From Hyphomicrobiales bacterium (lineage in GTDB: Bacteria > Pseudomonadota > Alphaproteobacteria > Rhizobiales > Devosiaceae), in NCBI GenBank assembly GCA_900470445.1, contig UCAU01000042.1, positions 46,710-110,709 of the forward strand: a DNA stretch of 64,000 bases, given 5' to 3'. The notes below the pieces were generated by a model. That model did no database searches and was not told where the DNA came from. It worked only from the letters and a program-made list of their open reading frames with translations. Within the stretch, counting starts at the first letter, position 1, and each line of letters begins with the position of its first letter. The position numbers were made by a program, and so were the translations under genes. Of this stretch, positions 51,658 through 60,936 are shown in pieces.

Positions 51658-52685
51658 AGCGAAGCCAGCTTGCGGCGGCGCACCAGCGCGATGAAGAAGG
51701 GGGCGCCGAGAAAGGCGGTGACGATGCCGACCTGCACTTCGCCGGGCGGGGCGAGGACGCGCCCCAGCACATCGGCGCCGAGCAGCAGGATGGGTGCCAG
51801 CAGCATGGAATAGGGCAGGATCCAACGGTAATTGGGGCCGGTTATCGCGCGCGCCACATGAGGCATTGTGAGGCCGACAAAGGCGATGGGGCCGGCGGCG
51901 GCAGTGGAAGCGCCGGCCAGGATCACGGCGGCGAGGCCGGCAATAGCGCGGGAGAGGCCTATGCGTTGGCCCAAAGCGCGGGCGACGTCTTCGCCCATGG
52001 AAAGTCCATCGAGCAGGCGGGCCGAGGCCAAGGCCAGCACGATGCCGACGGCGAGGAAGGGCGCGACCTGGATGACGATATCCATGTTGCGGCCGGCCAG
52101 CGAGCCGACCTGCCAGAAGCGGACTTCATCGAGCGTGCGGGGGCTGGTGAGCAGGATGGCGCTGATGACCGATTGCAGCGCCGCCGTCATGGCCGCGCCG
52201 GCCAGCGCCAGCTTGATCGGCGTCGCGCCCTCGCGGCCCAGCGAGGCGACGGCGTAAACAATCAGCATAGCCGCCCCTGCCCCGGCAAAGGCCAACCAGA
52301 CATAGATGCTGAGCTGGCTGATGCCCAGGATGGCGACGCCCAGCACGACAAAGAGCGCAGCGCCGGCGTGGATGCCCAGGATGGATGGATCGGCCAGCGG
52401 ATTGCGGGTGGCGCCTTGCAGTACGGCACCGGCCAGGCCCAAAGCGGCGCCGACCAATAGGCCGATCACTGTGCGCGGCAGCCGCAATTCCCAGATGATG
52501 CGGTGATCGGTAGAGTCGGGATTGTAGGCGGTCAGGGCGGTCCAGACGGTGTCGAGGGTCACCGGGCGCGCGCCGACGGTGATCGACAGGAAGGCGACGC
52601 ACAGCACGATGGTCACGAGCCCGAGGAGGCCGAGCAGGAGAGGCACGCCGCGGCGGGCGTCGAATGTCGGCGCGACAGTGGTCAT
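51654..52685 (-). CDS. Iron-siderophore ABC transporter permease, FecCD family
   Basis: This 343-aa permease is the partner of the previous protein. It has LRLPRTVIGLLVGAALGLAG, NPLADPSILGIHAGAALFVV and GLTMPHVARAITGPNYR, all typical of FecCD. ATG 52685 overlaps the binding-protein stop by 4 nt; the longer frame to 53030 is a shadow of that gene. Two distinct permeases are standard for this class. Confidence 0.9.
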   Translation of the reverse strand: MTTVAPTFDARRGVPLLLGLLGLVTIVLCVAFLSITVGARPVTLDTVWTALTAYNPDSTDHRIIWELRLPRTVIGLLVGAALGLAGAVLQGATRNPLADPSILGIHAGAALFVVLGVAILGISQLSIYVWLAFAGAGAAMLIVYAVASLGREGATPIKLALAGAAMTAALQSVISAILLTSPRTLDEVRFWQVGSLAGRNMDIVIQVAPFLAVGIVLALASARLLDGLSMGEDVARALGQRIGLSRAIAGLAAVILAGASTAAAGPIAFVGLTMPHVARAITGPNYRWILPYSMLLAPILLLGADVLGRVLAPPGEVQVGIVTAFLGAPFFIALVRRRKLASL

Positions 52686-53644
52686 TGCGCGGTGGTCAGG
52701 TTCTCGTCGGCGGCCGCAACCACGGCGGTGAGCTTGTCCAACTCGCCCGCATAGGCCGTGTAATTGCGCAGCCAATAGGCCGGCCATTCGCCGATGGCGC
52801 CGGCTGCGGCGGCTTTCATGGCGGTCCAGGTGGGCTTGGCCTCGGCGCTGGCGCGATTGGTGGGCTTGCGATTGTCGATCAGGATAATGTCGGGCTGGTA
52901 GGTGTCGGAGCGCTCCCAGCTGACGGTTTCCCAATAGCCGCTGTCGGGGTTGAGCCCGGTCTTGAGGAAGCCCAGGCCCCAGCGCTTGAGATCCATCAGT
53001 TCGGCTGATCCTTCGGGGGCGGCGACCCATAGCCCGTCATCGCCGGCCCAGACGGCGAGTGCCGTTAGATTGGGCTTGGCTTTGGCGGCGGCGGAGAAGG
53101 CGTCACGGGCGCGCTCGAAATTAGTTTTGGCAGCGGCGATTTCGGGATTCGACAGATCGGCGCCGAAGCTGATGGCGAGCTTCTCGTATTCTTCGATCAG
53201 GCCGACGACGCTATCGAGCTGGGCCGGGCCGGTGACCGGGGCCAGGGCGCGCAGCTGGCCATCCGGGCCCGTGACGGCAGGGCCGCCGCCCCATTCGCGG
53301 TCGCCGGGCCAATATTCGGCAATCACCAGGTCGGGTTGCAACATGGCGGCTTTTTCGATGTCGACTTCGTTGTAGGCGACGCCGACCATTTCGATGCCGG
53401 TGAGATCGAGGCCTTGTAGGGCGCGCGAATCCTGCGGCTGGCTGCTGGCGATGATGCCGACCGGGCGGATACCCAAGGGGATGAGCGCGGCGGCGGCATC
53501 TTCGGTGGCGATGATGCGCTGGGGCACGGCGTCGAGCGTGACCGTTTCGCCGGCGCCGTCGGTATAGGTCCAAGACTCGGCATGGGCCGCCAGGGGCGTG
53601 GCCGCGAGCACGAGGGCGAGCAGGGTCTTAAGCGCGGTGTGCAT
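52682..53644 (-). CDS. Iron-siderophore ABC transporter substrate-binding protein (copy 2)
   Basis: This 320-aa periplasmic protein of the FecB/FhuD-like class has a signal peptide ending near PLAAHA. The start of the fold, YTDGAGETVTLDAVPQRIIA, and the middle QGLDLTGIEMVGV and PDLVIAEYWPG are repeated almost word for word in the neighbouring gene at 53648. The stop overlaps the permease start by 4 nt. It may bind a different chelate from its paralogue. Confidence 0.88.
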   Translation of the reverse strand: MHTALKTLLALVLAATPLAAHAESWTYTDGAGETVTLDAVPQRIIATEDAAAALIPLGIRPVGIIASSQPQDSRALQGLDLTGIEMVGVAYNEVDIEKAAMLQPDLVIAEYWPGDREWGGGPAVTGPDGQLRALAPVTGPAQLDSVVGLIEEYEKLAISFGADLSNPEIAAAKTNFERARDAFSAAAKAKPNLTALAVWAGDDGLWVAAPEGSAELMDLKRWGLGFLKTGLNPDSGYWETVSWERSDTYQPDIILIDNRKPTNRASAEAKPTWTAMKAAAAGAIGEWPAYWLRNYTAYAGELDKLTAVVAAADENLTTAQ

Positions 53645-53647
53645 CGC

Positions 53648-54607
53648 TTACTCCGAAAGGTTTGCGCCGGCGGCGTTGATGGCTGTGGTCAGCTTGTCGA
53701 GCGCGCCGGCATAGGCGCCGTAATTGCGCAGCCAATAGGCCGGCCATTCGGTGACGGCGCCGGCAGCGGCGGCTTTGATCGTGGTCCAGATGGGCTGGGC
53801 CTGGGCGATCTGCAGCTGGGTGCTGGTGCGATTGTCCAGCATGATCAGGTCGGGTTGGTATTTGTCGGCATTTTCCCAGCTGATGTTTTCGAAATAGCCG
53901 TGCTGGTCGATGGCGTCCGGCACGATGATATCGAGGCCCCAGGTCTGGAAATCGGTGAGTTCGGAACTGCCATGCGGGGTGGCGATGTAGAGCGCGTCAT
54001 TGCCGGCAAAGGCGGCCATGGCGGTGAGGCCCGGCTTGGCTGCAATCGCGGTCTTGAATGCGTCTAGTGACGTCTCGAAGCGGGCGCGCTCGGCGGCGAT
54101 ATCGGCATTGGTCAGATCGGCGCCCAGGCTTTGCGCCAGGGTTTCGTAATCCTCGATGATGGCGATGACGGACTCGCCGACGGTGACGCCGGTGATCGGC
54201 GCCAGGGCACTCAGCGGGCTGTCGGGACCGGCCAGCTTGTTGCCGCCGCTCCATTCGCCGGAGACTGGCCAATATTCCGCGACGATGAGATCGGGCTCAA
54301 GCGCGGCGGCTTTTTCGATGTCGATTTCGCCCCAGCTCTGGCCGATGATTTCGATGCCGGTGAGGTCGAGCCCCTGCAGGGCCTTGGCATCGGCCACGGG
54401 GCTATCGGCATAGATGCCGACGGGGCGAATGCCGAGCGGGATCAGCCCGGCCGCGGCGTCCTGGCTGGCGATGATGCGCGCGGGGACCGCGTCGAGCGTG
54501 ACCGTCTTGCCGGTGCCGTCAGTGTAGCTCCAGCCGGCCGCAAAAGCGGTGGCGGACAGCATCAGGAACAGCGCCAGGACGGCCAGGCGCAACGAGACTC
54601 TGATCAT
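53648..54607 (-). CDS. Iron-siderophore ABC transporter substrate-binding protein (copy 1)
   Basis: This 319-aa paralogue of the preceding gene is the first cistron of the operon. A signal peptide (ALFLMLSATAFA) is followed by YTDGTGKTVTLDAVPARII and GLDLTGIEIIGQSW. Only 3 nt separate it from copy 2. The pair looks like a tandem duplication retained for two ligands or for dose. Its upstream gap reaches the cfa gene. Confidence 0.88.
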   Translation of the reverse strand: MIRVSLRLAVLALFLMLSATAFAAGWSYTDGTGKTVTLDAVPARIIASQDAAAGLIPLGIRPVGIYADSPVADAKALQGLDLTGIEIIGQSWGEIDIEKAAALEPDLIVAEYWPVSGEWSGGNKLAGPDSPLSALAPITGVTVGESVIAIIEDYETLAQSLGADLTNADIAAERARFETSLDAFKTAIAAKPGLTAMAAFAGNDALYIATPHGSSELTDFQTWGLDIIVPDAIDQHGYFENISWENADKYQPDLIMLDNRTSTQLQIAQAQPIWTTIKAAAAGAVTEWPAYWLRNYGAYAGALDKLTTAINAAGANLSE

Positions 54608-54685
54608 GATCGGCAGCTCCGTCGCGTGGTGGCGAAACGGGGCTACCTAACGGGCGCAAACATGATCGGTCAAGTCATGTTTGGC

Positions 54686-54710
54686 AAAACCCGCCCGATC
54701 AGGCGGGTTT
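54686..54710 (-). terminator. Intrinsic terminator overlapping the last codons of cfa
   Basis: On the minus strand AAACCCGCC (54710-54702) pairs with GGCGGGTTT (54695-54687) and is followed by T-rich sequence. The 5' arm covers the last three sense codons (Lys-Pro-Ala) and the loop holds the stop codon. Confidence 0.65.
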
Positions 54711-55934
54711 GCGGTATTGGTAGATGCCGACGTCGATCGAGCCTTCGGTGAAGCCGGCCTCGCAATAGCTGAGGTAATAGACCCACTTGCGCTTGAATTC
54801 CTCGTCATAGCCAAGCGGGGCGATCATCGGCCAGCGTTCAAGGAACCGCTCGCGCCACAGCTTGAGCGTCTTGGCGTAGGACAGCCGAAAATTCTCGACA
54901 TTTTCGAGCACCAGGCCGACCTTGTCGCCGAATTCGCGCATCACCGTTTTGGTCAGCAGCATGCCGCCGGGGAAGATGTAGCGCTGGATGAAATCGGGGC
55001 CGGAGCGATAGCCGTCGAAATCGGCTTCGTTGATGGTGATGGCCTGGATTGCCGCCGTGCCGCCGGGCTTGAGCCGATCATGCACGGTCTGGAAATAGCT
55101 GGGCCAATTGTCCTCGCCCACGGCCTCGATCATCTCGATGGAGCCGATATGGTCGAACTGGCCCTCGGTGTGGCGATAATCCTCGAACACCAGGGTGGCG
55201 AACTGGTCCAGCCCCTGCTTGGCCAGGCGCTCCTGGCCATATTTGAGCTGTTCGGCCGAGAGGGTGATGCCGCGCAGATTAGCCTTGTAGTCACGCGCAA
55301 CGGTTTCGGCAAAGCCGCCCCAGCCACAGCCGATCTCGAGCACCGAGGAGCCCGCGGTAATGCCGGCCATATCGGCCACGCGGTGGTATTTGGCCAGTTG
55401 GGCTTCCTCGAGGCTTTGATCGCCGGAGGTGAAGACCGCCGATGAATAGGTCATCGAGGGATCGAGCCACATGCCGTAGAAGTCGTTGCCGAGGTCATAG
55501 TGCTCGGCAATGTTCTTCTTGGAGCCTTCGAGCGTGTTGCGGCGCGACAGGTGGTAGTGCAGATCGCCGGCAGCGCGGCGGAAAAAGCCGGGATTGGCGC
55601 TTTCGAACATGTCGCGATTCTGCAGGAAGAAGCGGAACAGGGCCGTCAGGTCATCGACCTCGATATCGCCGCGCATATAGGCGGCGGCAAAGCCGACTGT
55701 ACCGCGCTGCATGGCTTCGGTCAGTACCTTGAAATTGTTGAGCCGCAGCACCGCGTGCTCGCCCGTTGCGGGGCTGCCGACGGTTCTGGTGCGGCCATTG
55801 GGGAAAATGACGGTAATGCCGCCGTGGCGGGGATGCCCGATCAGCGCAACGCCGATGCGCTCCACGAGCCATGATACAAAATGAGTCCACGGCGTAGTGC
55901 CGGGGCCGGTATTCTCAACTGCTGTTTTGGTCAT
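54699..55934 (-). CDS. cfa: Cyclopropane-fatty-acyl-phospholipid synthase
   Basis: This 411-aa S-adenosylmethionine-dependent enzyme adds a methylene to unsaturated acyl chains in membrane phospholipids. The SAM-binding loop is VLEIGCGWGGFAE. Flanking motifs are YDLGNDFYGMWLDPSMTYS before it and YIFPGGMLLTKTVMREFG later, as in the family. The N-terminal 110 residues are the usual lipid-binding domain. It stands alone behind a repeat-bearing gap. Confidence 0.9.
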   Translation of the reverse strand: MTKTAVENTGPGTTPWTHFVSWLVERIGVALIGHPRHGGITVIFPNGRTRTVGSPATGEHAVLRLNNFKVLTEAMQRGTVGFAAAYMRGDIEVDDLTALFRFFLQNRDMFESANPGFFRRAAGDLHYHLSRRNTLEGSKKNIAEHYDLGNDFYGMWLDPSMTYSSAVFTSGDQSLEEAQLAKYHRVADMAGITAGSSVLEIGCGWGGFAETVARDYKANLRGITLSAEQLKYGQERLAKQGLDQFATLVFEDYRHTEGQFDHIGSIEMIEAVGEDNWPSYFQTVHDRLKPGGTAAIQAITINEADFDGYRSGPDFIQRYIFPGGMLLTKTVMREFGDKVGLVLENVENFRLSYAKTLKLWRERFLERWPMIAPLGYDEEFKRKWVYYLSYCEAGFTEGSIDVGIYQYRKPA

Positions 55935-56211
55935 TGAGCCGCTGGTCCAAATATCGAAAAGCTTGGCGGCGGCTCCTCAGCTGTCGCCTGAATTCAAGCG
56001 TCGGCGGCATACCTTTGAGCTACAAAACCAGTGCTTCCCAGTGCATGCCCATGACTACTTTAGCTGTCATAAATGGATATGCAAGCAGCAGTTTCAACCG
56101 GGTCACGCCGGATGGCGGGTGGGTCAAAGCACTGAAAATGCTGCTGGAGTGGGTCGAGCCACGACTCACCCGCCCTTTTCGCGGCACGTGCTCGGAGCCA
56201 TTTCCACCCAC

Positions 56212-56313
56212 GGTGTCATCCCGGCGCAGGCCGGGATCCAGGTCCTTGGTGATCAGCACACATCCAGCGCCGGGATGGCCTTCAGCATGGATTCCGGCCT
56301 GCGCCGGAATGAC
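56212..56313. repeat. REP-like inverted pair in the cfa-recJ gap
   Basis: GTCATCCCGGCGCAGGCC begins the left arm (56214) and GGCCTGCGCCGGAATGAC ends the right arm (56313); the arms are near-perfect reverse complements and each is self-palindromic. A third copy starts at 63979. The remaining 412-nt gap (55935-56346) shows no gene. Confidence 0.75.
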
Positions 56314-56346
56314 CCGGTGGGCGGTCTCAAATCAGTGCGGCGAACC

Positions 56347-58137
56347 TCACCCCTTAGGGCGGGCCAGGTCGGTCAGGCGGAACTGGACTTGCTCGCGGCC
56401 CTGGTAGTGATCGATGGAGAGGCCGCCGGCGAAGTGGAAGGCGGTGTCGGTTTCGCGCAATAGCGCATCGCCGATGGGGGTGTTGGCGGCGCGGAAGGCG
56501 ATGGCTTTGAGGCGGGCGCCGTCGCCCGAGGTCAGGGTGAAGCTGACATGGCCGCCCTTGCCCACGATTTGGGGGAATTTGGCCCGGTGCGCGGGGAAGG
56601 CAAAGACCGGATTGGGATTGCCCGAGCCATAGGGGCCGGCCCGTTCGATATCGTGGATGAGGTCGACCGTGGCGCCGCGGGCTGTGAGGGCCGCGTCGAT
56701 CTTGAGCGCGGTCAGGGCGCGGGCGGCGGTAACATCGAGCGAGAGCGCCTGGGCGAGGAAGGAACGGAACGGGCCGAGCTGGCCGGGCTTGATGGTGACG
56801 CCGGCCGCCATGGCGTGGCCGCCGCCCTTGGCGATGAGGCCGGTTTCGACCGCCTCGATGACGGCGCGGCCCAGATCGACGCCGGGCATGGAGCGGCCCG
56901 AGCCAGTGCCGGTGCCGTCGGGTTGCAGGGCAATGGCGAAGGTGGGGCGTTCGAAGCGCTCGCGCAGGCGCGCGGCGATGAGGCCGACCACGCCGGGGTG
57001 CCAATTGGCGGAGGCCAGGACCAGCACGGGCGGCCCCTCCCCGCTGCCGATTTCCATTTCGGCGACGGCGGCGGCTTCCTCGACGGCTTCGATCTCGATG
57101 CGCTGGCGCTCGGAATTGAGTTCGTCGAGCCGGGCGGCGAGGGCCAGCGCGTGGTGCTCGTCGTCAACGGTCAGCAATTCGGTGCCCATGGCGGCATTGC
57201 CGATGCGGCCGCCGGCATTGATGCGCGGGCCGATGATGAAGCCCAGGTGATAGGGATTGAGCGGGCCACTGATGCGCCCCGCCAAGGCCAGCGCGGCAAT
57301 GCCCTTGTTGTCGCCGCGGCGGGCAACTTCAAGGCCGCGCACGACGAAGGCGCGGTTGAGGCCGACGAGAGGCACGACATCGCAAATGGTGGCGAGGGCG
57401 ACGAGGTCGAGCAGCTTGAGCAGGTCCGGCAGGCCGGTATCGCCGCGCAGGCGCAGGGCGCGATTGACGGCGACCAGCACCATGAAGGTAACGCCGGCGG
57501 CGCAGAGATAGCCGAGGCCCGAAATGTCGTCGGGCCGGTTTGGATTGACCAGCGCAGTGGCGTTGGGCAGCTCATGATCGGACAAATGGTGGTCGATGAC
57601 CAGCACATCGGCGCCGCGCGAGCGGGCATGGGCGATGGGGCCATCGCTGGTGGTGCCGCAATCGAGCGTGATGATGAGGCTGGCGCCGCCATCGATCAGC
57701 TTGTCCATGGCCGCGCTATTGGGGCCATAGCCTTCGAAGATGCGGTCGGGGATGTGCACCTGCGGATTGATGCCGAAATGGTTGAGATAGCGGGCCATCA
57801 GGGCGCAGGAACAGGCGCCGTCCACGTCGTAATCGCCGAACAGGGCGATGGTCTCGTTATCGGCAATGGCCTTGGCGAGGCGATCGGCCAGGGCATCCAT
57901 GGCGGTGAGCGTGGATGGATCGGGCATCAGGCCGCGAATGGTGGGATCGAGGTGCTTTTCGGCATCCTCCAGCGTCACCTCGCGAGCGGCGATGATGCGG
58001 GCCAGGATTTCCGAAATGCCGCTGCGCTGGGCGATGGCAGTGGCCATGCGCGTGGCATTGCCGTCGAGACGATCCGTCCAGGCGCGGCCGGTGACCGAAC
58101 GGCTGACGTCAAGAAAAGGGCGAGGCGCTTCGAGCAT
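56347..58137 (-). CDS. recJ: Single-stranded-DNA-specific exonuclease RecJ
   Basis: This 596-aa 5'-3' exonuclease acts in recombination and mismatch repair. DHH motifs are LFGDYDVDGACS and LVIDHHLSDHE, and the DHHA1 part contains GPRINAGGRIGNAAMG. The frame extends to 58323 through a palindromic repeat, but ATG 58137 is the true start region; the added residues are repeat-derived. It is the last gene of a core operon after glpX. Confidence 0.9.
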   Translation of the reverse strand: MLEAPRPFLDVSRSVTGRAWTDRLDGNATRMATAIAQRSGISEILARIIAAREVTLEDAEKHLDPTIRGLMPDPSTLTAMDALADRLAKAIADNETIALFGDYDVDGACSCALMARYLNHFGINPQVHIPDRIFEGYGPNSAAMDKLIDGGASLIITLDCGTTSDGPIAHARSRGADVLVIDHHLSDHELPNATALVNPNRPDDISGLGYLCAAGVTFMVLVAVNRALRLRGDTGLPDLLKLLDLVALATICDVVPLVGLNRAFVVRGLEVARRGDNKGIAALALAGRISGPLNPYHLGFIIGPRINAGGRIGNAAMGTELLTVDDEHHALALAARLDELNSERQRIEIEAVEEAAAVAEMEIGSGEGPPVLVLASANWHPGVVGLIAARLRERFERPTFAIALQPDGTGTGSGRSMPGVDLGRAVIEAVETGLIAKGGGHAMAAGVTIKPGQLGPFRSFLAQALSLDVTAARALTALKIDAALTARGATVDLIHDIERAGPYGSGNPNPVFAFPAHRAKFPQIVGKGGHVSFTLTSGDGARLKAIAFRAANTPIGDALLRETDTAFHFAGGLSIDHYQGREQVQFRLTDLARPKG

Positions 58138-58174
58138 GGGGCGAGAGGTAGGCGATTTAGGGGAGCGGGGGAAG

Positions 58175-58338
58175 TCCCCTCTTCCTTCTCCCCTTGAGGG
58201 AGAAGGTGCCCCGCAGGGGCGGATGAGGGGTTCTGCGCCATCCGCAACGCTGAAGCGTGGGATGGCGCAGAACCCCTCACCCTGGCCTTCCGCTGAACGC
58301 GTCAGGCCGTCCCTCTCCCTCAAGGGGAGAGGGGAAAG
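58175..58338. repeat. 164-bp compound palindromic repeat in the glpX-recJ gap
   Basis: The core is a perfect 20-bp inverted repeat (58224-58243 with 58260-58279). Outer arms with CTCCCCTTGAGGGAGA at 58188 and CTCCCTCAAGGGGAG at 58314 pair with each other and are self-palindromic. It abuts the glpX stop and would form a large cruciform or mRNA hairpin. Confidence 0.8.
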
Positions 58339-58339
58339 C

Positions 58340-59326
58340 TTACCGCGCGTGCTGGGCCTTGATCCAGCGGACGGTCTGGCTCCAGCTGCGCATGACGATG
58401 GTGTTGGTTTCGACCGAGTCGCGGCGCAGGCGGACGCCTTCGAGCAGGGTGCCGTCGGTGACGCCGGTGGCCGCGACTAGGACGTCGCCGGCGGCGAGTT
58501 CGGTGACGTCGTAGATGCGGTTGGGATCGGTGATGCCCATGGCGTGGGCGCGCTCGCGCTTGGCGGGGCTATCGAGGATCAGCTTGCCCTGCATCTGCCC
58601 GCCAATGCAGCGGAGCGCCGCGGCGGCCAGCACGCCCTCGGGGGCGCCGCCGGAGCCGAGATAGATATCGATGCCGGTATCCTCGGTATTGACCGCGTGG
58701 ATGACGCCGGCGATGTCGCCATCGCTGATCAACTTGACCGCGACGCCCGTGGTGCGCAGTTCCTCGATCAGCCCGGCATGGCGGGGCCGGTCGAGCACGA
58801 TGGCGGTGATTTCGCTGAGCGGCACGCCCTTGGCGCTGGCCAGCGCCCGGACATTTTCGGTGGCCGACCATTCGATATGCACCGTGCCCGGCGGATATTC
58901 GGCGCCGATGGCGATCTTGTGCATATAGACATTGCGGGCGACATTGAGCAGGCCGCCGCGCTCGGCCATGGCCAGGACCACGATGGAATCGGGCTGGTTC
59001 TTGGCGCAGAGGGTGACGCCTTCGAGCGGATCGACGGCGATATCGACCTCGGGGCCCTGCCCCGCACCGACCGGCTGGCCGATGAAGAGCGCGTCGCATT
59101 CATGCTCTTCGCCTTCGCCGATGACGACGCGGCCGGAAATGGCGACGCGGTCGAGTTCGGCCTTCATGGCATGCACGGCGGCATCGTCGGCGGCTTTTTC
59201 GTCGCCCTTGCCGCGCCATTCGGCGGCGGCGATGGCGGCGCGCTCGGTGACGCGCACCAATTCAAGGGTCAAGCTGCGATGCAGATTGGCCGGGCTGCGC
59301 TCGCCCTCGGCTTTCGACAGTCTCAT
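58340..59326 (-). CDS. glpX: Class II fructose-1,6-bisphosphatase
   Basis: This 328-aa gluconeogenic phosphatase hydrolyses fructose-1,6-bisphosphate to fructose-6-phosphate and phosphate. Motifs are GEGEEHECDALFIGQPVG, the metal-binding IAVDPLEGVTLCA, and GSGGAPEGVLAAAALRC. Length is typical. It lies 38 nt after homoserine dehydrogenase and before recJ, the classic alphaproteobacterial order. Confidence 0.93.
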   Translation of the reverse strand: MRLSKAEGERSPANLHRSLTLELVRVTERAAIAAAEWRGKGDEKAADDAAVHAMKAELDRVAISGRVVIGEGEEHECDALFIGQPVGAGQGPEVDIAVDPLEGVTLCAKNQPDSIVVLAMAERGGLLNVARNVYMHKIAIGAEYPPGTVHIEWSATENVRALASAKGVPLSEITAIVLDRPRHAGLIEELRTTGVAVKLISDGDIAGVIHAVNTEDTGIDIYLGSGGAPEGVLAAAALRCIGGQMQGKLILDSPAKRERAHAMGITDPNRIYDVTELAAGDVLVAATGVTDGTLLEGVRLRRDSVETNTIVMRSWSQTVRWIKAQHAR

Positions 59327-59364
59327 GTTTCCTCCCGGGCCTCCGATTTGCCCGGGAACGGGTA

Positions 59365-60873
59365 TCAGAGCGTTTCGATCCGGATCAATTGCGGCTCGCC
59401 CACTATGAACCCGTCGGCGGCGATCTGCGCAAGCGAGTCGCGCACGTCTGATTCCAAAGTCTGCTGCGTGATCATGACCACGGTGCGGGTCGGCGAGCCG
59501 TCCGGCGCGACTGCCTTAGCGCTCAAATCCGACCGCTGGATGACGGAATCGATGGAAATGCCGCGTTCGCCCATGCGGGTGGCGATGGCCGCCAGGGCGC
59601 CGGGCACGTCCTTGGCATTGAGGCGGATGTAGTAGCCGCCCTGATGGGCGCGCATCGGCGCCTCGCGATAGGGCATCAATTCGTCGCTGGGCACGCCGAG
59701 CGGGGGCACGCGGGTGCCGCGGGCAATGTCGAGAATGTCGGACAGCACCGAGGAGGCCGTGGGCGGGCCACCGGCGCCGGGGCCGGCCAGCAGAAGCTCG
59801 TGGACGTGGTCGGTTTCGAGCGCCACGGCGTTCATCACGCCATCGACGCCGGCAATGGCGCTTCCCTTGGGCACGAAAGTAGGGTGGACGCGCTGCTCGA
59901 TGCCGTCGTCGGTGCGTTGGGCGATGCCGAGCAGCTTGATCTTGTAGCCGAGTTCGGCCGCGACCTTGATGTCGTGCTGGCTGATCTTGGAAATGCCCTC
60001 GACGCGGATTTTGTCGGGCGCGATTTCGTAGCCAAAGCAGAGCGTGGCGAGGATGGAGAGCTTGTGGGCCGTGTCATAGCCTTCGACGTCGAAGGTGGGG
60101 TCCGCTTCGGCATAGCCGAGCGCCTGCGCGTCCTTGAGGCAATCGGCGAAGGAAATATCCTCATTCCCCATGCGCGTCAGGATGTAATTGCAGGTGCCGT
60201 TCATGATGCCGAACACCTTGGCGATGCGGGCGGATCCCAGCCCTTCGCGCAGGGTTTTGATCACGGGAATGCCGCCGGCGACAGCGGCCTCGAAGCCGAG
60301 CTGGGCGCCGGATTCCTCGGCCAGTTTGGCCAGCAGCACGCCATGCTTGGCCAGCAATGCCTTATTGGCCGTGACGACGGGGCGGCCGATTTCGAGGGCG
60401 GCTTTGACGGCGGCAAAAGCCGGGCCGTCTTCGCCGCCGATGAGTTCGACGAACAGATCGATGCCGTCGGACTTGGCGAGCGCCACCGGATCGTCGAACC
60501 AGTCGAGCCCAGAAATATCAATGCCGCGGTCGCGGGAACGCGAGCGCGCAGCAACGGCCGTCACCACCAATTGGCGGCCAAGTTTTCGCGTCAGCTCGGC
60601 GCCATCCTTTTGCAGGATGCGCACCAGCGTCGCGCCGACATTGCCCAGGCCCGCTACCCCCACGCGCAGCGGCGGCAGCGCTTCGCCATCGCCGAAATCC
60701 TGCATGGCCTTGAGGATGCGCGCCCGCGTATCGGAACGCGGTTCGCGGCCCTCGCGCAGGTCGAACACGAACAGCGGATCGCCCGCAACGGTGCGGCCGA
60801 AGCGGGTCGGGGTCCAGCCGCGTGCGGCGATAAAGGATTCAACGGTTTGACGGAAGGAAGCGATATCACTCAT
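59365..60873 (-). CDS. hom: Homoserine dehydrogenase with N-terminal helix-turn-helix-like extension
   Basis: This enzyme of threonine, methionine and lysine-branch synthesis reduces aspartate semialdehyde to homoserine. Residues about 71-87 (VGVAGLGNVGATLVRIL) are the NAD-binding loop, EAAVAGGIPVIKTLREGL and MNGTCNYILTRM follow, and an ACT domain ends the chain (GGYYIRLNAKDVPGALAAI). Total length 502 aa is about 65 more than usual. The extra part has GWTPTRFGRTVAGDPLFVFD and EGREPRSDTRARILK, a pattern I associate with alphaproteobacterial HTH proteins. ATG 60705 (M57) could be an internal start. Confidence 0.88.
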   Translation of the reverse strand: MSDIASFRQTVESFIAARGWTPTRFGRTVAGDPLFVFDLREGREPRSDTRARILKAMQDFGDGEALPPLRVGVAGLGNVGATLVRILQKDGAELTRKLGRQLVVTAVAARSRSRDRGIDISGLDWFDDPVALAKSDGIDLFVELIGGEDGPAFAAVKAALEIGRPVVTANKALLAKHGVLLAKLAEESGAQLGFEAAVAGGIPVIKTLREGLGSARIAKVFGIMNGTCNYILTRMGNEDISFADCLKDAQALGYAEADPTFDVEGYDTAHKLSILATLCFGYEIAPDKIRVEGISKISQHDIKVAAELGYKIKLLGIAQRTDDGIEQRVHPTFVPKGSAIAGVDGVMNAVALETDHVHELLLAGPGAGGPPTASSVLSDILDIARGTRVPPLGVPSDELMPYREAPMRAHQGGYYIRLNAKDVPGALAAIATRMGERGISIDSVIQRSDLSAKAVAPDGSPTRTVVMITQQTLESDVRDSLAQIAADGFIVGEPQLIRIETL

Positions 60874-60936
60874 GGTGGCGACATCTGCATAGGAATTCGC
60901 CTAGCCGTCAATAGGAGTTTGCGCCGAAGGGCGGGA

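Noticed and set aside
56212..56313. CRISPR array
   Set aside because: The repeats are inverted, few and self-palindromic, with no regular spacers and no cas genes nearby.
56347..58323. RecJ with a 62-residue N-terminal extension
   Set aside because: The extension is translated from the palindromic repeat at 58175-58338; ATG 58137 is the sensible start.
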